A stretch of 36,583 nt of DNA, from assembly GCA_947589565.1 (NCBI GenBank), contig CANQBW010000014.1, positions 1 to 36,583 of the forward strand, given 5' to 3'. The position numbers were made by a program, and so were the translations under genes. Origin of the DNA: an uncultured Clostridia bacterium (lineage in GTDB: Bacteria > Bacillota > Clostridia > Christensenellales > Borkfalkiaceae). The notes under the pieces were generated by a model, which was not told the DNA's origin, made no database searches, and was given only the letters and a program-made list of their open reading frames with translations. Shown here in pieces: positions 33,060-36,583 of the stretch (the stretch's first letter is position 1; every line of letters begins with the position of its first letter).

Positions 33060-36049
33060 GAAAAATCGTCATCGCGCTCATGCTGCTTTTGCCCATTCTG
33101 TTCGTTCTCACCGTGTTCACGTCCGTCAAGACGGTCAGTCTTAGCGTCCCCGTCTCCGCGGGCGGCATCGAGATTTTGGAGCGCCCCGAAAACAATACCC
33201 TGCGGCTGGACCTTTCGGAGTATCAAAACGACTACTCCCTCAAGGCGCGGGTGACCCCCGACGGCGCGAAGAACCGCGGCTATTTCTTCCGCGTGGAGGG
33301 GGACTGCGTCTCCGTAAATGAAGAGGGGCGCATCATCGCAAACAATACGGGCGAAGCCCGTATCTGTGCAGTCAGCAAGGACGGCGGCTTTGAGGACAGC
33401 GTCAGGGCGATCGTCTATGCGACGCGGCCCTATGACTTCTCCCTCTCCCTCTTCCCGCTCGGAAGAGAGGAAAGGGTTCCGCTCTTTGAAGAAAATGGCA
33501 TATGGGTTGCGGAAATTTCGACGGGTCGCTATCGCTACAAGGTCTCATCACGGCCCGAGGGTGTCTTTTCGGACGTGAAGACGGAAGTCCTCTCGGGAAC
33601 TGCGCAGATCGGTCGGGAGAGCATTCTCTTTCCCTTTTCGGGGGAGACCTCTCTCAAAATAACTCTTACAAGCCGCCGCGAGGGGAAGGAAATTCTTCTC
33701 TCCAAGACGTTGACCGTCCGACTCTTTGCCGAAAAGACCGCTTCGGGCATTTCCGTCAACGGCGGGAACAGCGCCCTCGCCCTCGAACGGGAGAGAGAGG
33801 AGGTCTCCTTCTTTGCGGAGGGGGAGGAGCTGTATCTTCCCGAATGCGCGGAGTACCGCGAGGGGAAACTCGAGGAGCTCTCCAAGGGAAAGTATCTGGC
33901 GACGATTTTCTTTCATGAAGAAAAGCGGGATCTTACCTTTCAAATTGCCTCGAGAAGCAGCGGAAAAAGCGAGGAAGTGAGCATCACTTTTGCGGATTTC
34001 GACTTCTCCGTCCGCTCAAATCTGCCCGTGCAGACGGGGGACAGCGCGGAGGCGCTCATCCATGTCCCCGTACTCTTCTATGCCGTTCCCTCGGTGGACG
34101 CGAGCGGCGTCACCTATGAGTGGAGCGCGGAGGGCGCGGAACTCTCCGTGGGAGAGGACAGCGCAGAGTGTCTGTTTACGGCGAGGGAGCGGGGAAACTA
34201 TCTTCTCACCGTGCGGGCATTGCGGAATGGGATCCCGCTCGACATCTATGAAAAGCGCATCGAGATCACCGCAGTCGAAAAGGTCATCGCCGCGCAGTTT
34301 GCGCTCGAGACCAACCTCGGGCTCTCCGGTCAGCTCGTCGTGGGGGGAAAGAAACTCGAAGGGGAAAATATTGCCGACTGCACATTTGCGCTCCCCCTCA
34401 TCTGTTATGACGAAAGAGGAAATCAAGTCGAGACACAGATGCGCCTGTACTCTTCCGATGAAAATATCGCGCGGATCGAAGAAGGCGCACTCGTCCCCAC
34501 GGGAAAGGGAAATGTGACCGTAACCGCAGAATGGGTCGGAAATCCCTCCTTCGGCACGCACATTTCGACGAAAATTTCTCTCTTTGTGGACAGGGACGCC
34601 GTCGAAGTCGGTACAAGCGACGAACTCTTCCGCCTTTCCCAAACGCAAACTCCGATTGTCCTTACGAAAGACATTCTTCTCGGAGCGGACGGCGAGGGAG
34701 ATCCTCTCCCCGTGGACGAGCGGGAAAAACTCTTGAAGACCATGCGCTCGACCTTCAATACCGCATTTTATCAAAACCGCGGAGCGGAGGCAAATTTAAG
34801 GTATGTCCTCGAATTTTGCGGAGATGTATACGGAAACGGACACACTTTGAACGCGGGACTCTTCTCGGCGGACAGGGACGGCAGCGGACAGCCGCGCTTC
34901 TTCCGAGGCCCCCTCGACTTTGTCAGTTTCGGCCAGCTCGCCTCGGTGGCGGCGCAGGACAATATCTGCTTTCTTGTCCGCACGGACAATATCACCCTAC
35001 GCAACCTGACTCTGCTCGGCTGCGGGGACGAGGTGTTAAAGACGGAGGAGGGCTATGACCTCTCCGCGCTCGACAGCGTCGGCACGACGCTCGAGATCAA
35101 TGCCTCGGCGCAGCTTCTCAATTGCAGGGTGCGGAACGGAAGGACGGTCGTCCGCATCTACGGCGGCAACCGCGGCGGAGACGGATATTTTACCGATACT
35201 CTCGAAAATTTGGGGGACAGAGCTTCCCGCGAGCGCATTCAAGTGAAGATCGAGGGCTGTATTTTTTCGCAGGGCAGAGAGTTTGTCCTCAAGATCGGCG
35301 CAAACGCCGCCCTCTCTTCCAATGAGAGTGACCGCTCTCCCGCTCTCACCGACGGAGAGGGGAAGGAATACCCCCTCGGAAACGCCTTCGACGAGGAATT
35401 TTATCAAAAGTATGTCTTCACGGACGTCATATTAAAGGATAGTGTGCTCGAGCGAAGCGGGCTCTTTACAGTCGGTATGGAGAGCAATTTTGCGGGGGAA
35501 CTCTTGCAGAAGGGGGGCACGGGGAGCGCCCTCAACTTCGAGGGCTGGAACGGCACGGGGGGAACTTCGTTTGCGAGCGTCCTTCGTCTCGAAGGAGACG
35601 TGCGCCTCTACGATTGGAAGGAGCTCAAACTCATCGACAGCAGCACCCTCATCAAGACCGATCTTCCCGAACTCAAGCTCGACATTGCAGCGATGCTCCG
35701 CTACGCCTGTGAAAAGCAGCCCGAACGATTCGGAGAGATCATCGACGAGGGGTTTGTCCACGGCGGGATCGCCTTCTACGGCGGCGGAAGAAACTATTCC
35801 CGCCTCGTGACGGAGAACCTCGATAAAGAGCGGTCGGACTTTGGGGAATATTCCGTGAATATCTCCGTGCTCGAGGGCGCGGAGGGCTCCACGGGCTACC
35901 TCGGGAGCATTCTTCCCTCCGCCGCGGGCACGGAGGACTTCCGCTTCTACCTCTACCGCAAGAGCGGCGCCCTCAACCGGGCGAAACAAGAGGAAGAGGA
36001 GTCCCTCGGAACCAAATATGCGGGCATTCATGCAATTCCCTGCCCCTGA
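33056..36049 (+). CDS. Membrane-anchored Ig-like/beta-helix surface protein, 997 residues
   Basis: The N-terminus MRKIVIALMLLLPILFVL is a single membrane segment or signal anchor. An Ig-like (BIG2-type) module follows at about 60-125 (SVNEEGRIIANNTGEARI). Several beta-sandwich segments come next, with a second BIG2-like module at about 455-520 (ENIARIEEGALVPTGKGN). From about 545 to the end the sequence looks like a beta-helix: GDVYGNGHTLN, DNITLRNLTLLGCGDE and a rich Asn/Gly turn pattern, as in pectate-lyase-like folds. It has no LPXTG signal or second membrane segment. The ATG at 33056 overlaps the permease stop (ATGA) behind GGGGGAGG, so its synthesis is tied to the transporter. It is likely an extracellular partner of the exporter; no enzymatic residues can be named with confidence. 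Confidence 0.88.
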   Translation: MRKIVIALMLLLPILFVLTVFTSVKTVSLSVPVSAGGIEILERPENNTLRLDLSEYQNDYSLKARVTPDGAKNRGYFFRVEGDCVSVNEEGRIIANNTGEARICAVSKDGGFEDSVRAIVYATRPYDFSLSLFPLGREERVPLFEENGIWVAEISTGRYRYKVSSRPEGVFSDVKTEVLSGTAQIGRESILFPFSGETSLKITLTSRREGKEILLSKTLTVRLFAEKTASGISVNGGNSALALEREREEVSFFAEGEELYLPECAEYREGKLEELSKGKYLATIFFHEEKRDLTFQIASRSSGKSEEVSITFADFDFSVRSNLPVQTGDSAEALIHVPVLFYAVPSVDASGVTYEWSAEGAELSVGEDSAECLFTARERGNYLLTVRALRNGIPLDIYEKRIEITAVEKVIAAQFALETNLGLSGQLVVGGKKLEGENIADCTFALPLICYDERGNQVETQMRLYSSDENIARIEEGALVPTGKGNVTVTAEWVGNPSFGTHISTKISLFVDRDAVEVGTSDELFRLSQTQTPIVLTKDILLGADGEGDPLPVDEREKLLKTMRSTFNTAFYQNRGAEANLRYVLEFCGDVYGNGHTLNAGLFSADRDGSGQPRFFRGPLDFVSFGQLASVAAQDNICFLVRTDNITLRNLTLLGCGDEVLKTEEGYDLSALDSVGTTLEINASAQLLNCRVRNGRTVVRIYGGNRGGDGYFTDTLENLGDRASRERIQVKIEGCIFSQGREFVLKIGANAALSSNESDRSPALTDGEGKEYPLGNAFDEEFYQKYVFTDVILKDSVLERSGLFTVGMESNFAGELLQKGGTGSALNFEGWNGTGGTSFASVLRLEGDVRLYDWKELKLIDSSTLIKTDLPELKLDIAAMLRYACEKQPERFGEIIDEGFVHGGIAFYGGGRNYSRLVTENLDKERSDFGEYSVNISVLEGAEGSTGYLGSILPSAAGTEDFRFYLYRKSGALNRAKQEEEESLGTKYAGIHAIPCP

Positions 36050-36053
36050 GCAA

Positions 36054-36074
36054 TTTCCTTCCGCCGGAAGGGAA
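36054..36074 (+). terminator. Hairpin after the surface operon
   Basis: TTTCCTTCC (36054-36062) and GGAAGGGAA (36066-36074) form a 9-bp stem with one G-T pair and a 3-nt loop, starting 5 bp after the last stop codon. There is no U-tract. Confidence 0.45.
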
Positions 36075-36117
36075 GTAAGCGCAACTCTTACCTTCTCCCG
36101 CCGGACAAGTGTTTCCC

Positions 36118-36205
36118 CCTTTGTCATTCTGAGCGAAATGTTTCTTCTTTATCATTCTGAGCAGGCACCCGTAGGGGGCCGTCGTCGAAGAATCTCGCCC
36201 TTTTT
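36118..36205. repeat. Dispersed intergenic repeat cluster C
   Basis: Two copies of TCATTCTGAGC lie here in the same orientation. The segment 36152-36190 is the reverse complement of 1958-1996 with a single mismatch. Confidence 0.75.
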
Positions 36206-36251
36206 CTTATCGGAATCGCTTCCGATTGTCATGGACGCATGACCGACGTTT

Positions 36252-36319
36252 GCTACTTTTTTACGAATACAAAAAAGTAGCGCAAAAAAATTTTGGGACA
36301 CTTGCGTATGTGTCCCAAA
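36252..36319. other. Two consecutive perfect hairpins
   Basis: GCTACTTTTTT (36252-36262) pairs with AAAAAAGTAGC (36271-36281). Ten bases on, TTTGGGACAC (36292-36301) pairs with GTGTCCCAAA (36310-36319). They may be terminators for transcripts arriving from the left. No gene is present. Confidence 0.45.
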
Positions 36320-36363
36320 CCCCGCGACGCTTTTTATTCGTTTTACAACATTCTATCGACCAA

Positions 36364-36460
36364 GGGGATTCCTCGACTACGCTCGGAATGACAGCGGGTA
36401 AAAAACATGTCATTCTGAGCGAAACGAAGCGTAAGCGGAGTGAAGTCGAATGAATCCCCT
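36364..36460. repeat. Imperfect long inverted repeat made of dispersed elements
   Basis: GGGGATTC with CTCGACTACGCTCGGAATGACA on the left is mirrored by TGTCATTCTGAGCG and GTCGAATGAATCCCC on the right, so the whole unit could fold into a long interrupted hairpin. Reading frames crossing it are repeat translations. Confidence 0.6.
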
Positions 36461-36536
36461 AAGCAAGCGACGGGACGTTATGAAAAATGTTTTCCGAAAT
36501 TTTTTAAAAAACCTTCCGAAATGGAGAAGAAATCGA

Positions 36537-36565
36537 TTGACAAGCCTTTTTCTTTATGATAAACT
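36537..36565 (+). promoter_or_regulatory. Promoter pointing out of the window
   Basis: TTGACA (36537-36542), a 17-bp spacer and TAAACT (36560-36565) form a strong promoter 18 bp before the window end; its gene lies outside. Two copies of TTCCGAAAT precede it (36492-36500 and 36514-36522). Confidence 0.75.
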
Positions 36566-36583
36566 TTTCTTACGCACCGAAAG

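Noticed and set aside
36018..36453. Two small open frames in the right-hand spacer
   Set aside because: They translate the dispersed repeats and hairpins and have no ribosome site or protein-like sequence.

Overview
The window looks like chromosome from an uncultured, probably gut-associated clostridial bacterium (Bacillota). The evidence is the split glycine decarboxylase genes gcvPA/gcvPB, clear sigma-A type promoters (TTGACA, 17-bp spacer, TATAAT), strong AGGAGG-like ribosome sites, a paired short-chain chromate-transporter operon, and huge secreted proteins with InlB-, MBG- and beta-helix-like modules. I see no rRNA, tRNA, CRISPR array, transposase or phage gene. Every family assignment comes from reading motifs; no database search was possible.

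Layout. (1) 1-1742: a shattered LysR-type regulator next to two overlapping chromate-transporter half genes. (2) 1743-2137: a non-coding spacer with dispersed repeats. (3) 2138-3556 (minus): glucose-6-phosphate isomerase with a textbook promoter. (4) 3795-16772 (plus): one 12,978-bp gene for a 4,325-residue membrane-anchored repeat protein. (5) 16962-23501: a tight glycine-cleavage operon, lplA-lpd-gcvT-gcvH-gcvPA-gcvPB, that carries every protein of the cleavage complex plus the ligase able to lipoylate GcvH. (6) 23502-24022: a non-coding spacer with hairpins and dispersed repeats. (7) 24023-25342 (minus): an AlbA_2/Schlafen-like ATPase-type regulator. (8) 25472-36049: a four-gene operon of a giant MBG-domain lipoprotein, an ABC ATPase, an ABC-2-like permease and a membrane-anchored Ig/beta-helix protein. 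(9) 36050-36583: a repeat-rich spacer ending in a promoter that points out of the window.

The two most unusual pieces are the giant gene and the four-gene surface/ABC operon. The giant gene has an N-terminal transmembrane anchor, an array of about 14 recognisable modules, and InlB-like modules at the C-terminus. Six consecutive module spacings are exactly 543 bp, followed by units of 606/609 bp. Blocks of 170-191 bp are identical between units at different offsets, which points to recent gene conversion. In the four-gene operon an exporter-like ABC transporter is encoded between two large extracytoplasmic proteins, with translational coupling across the last three genes. I know of no named system with this composition, and its function is unknown.

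The spacers carry related short repeats, some inverted between distant spacers, and two hairpin families located at gene 3' ends. These look like genome-wide dispersed elements.
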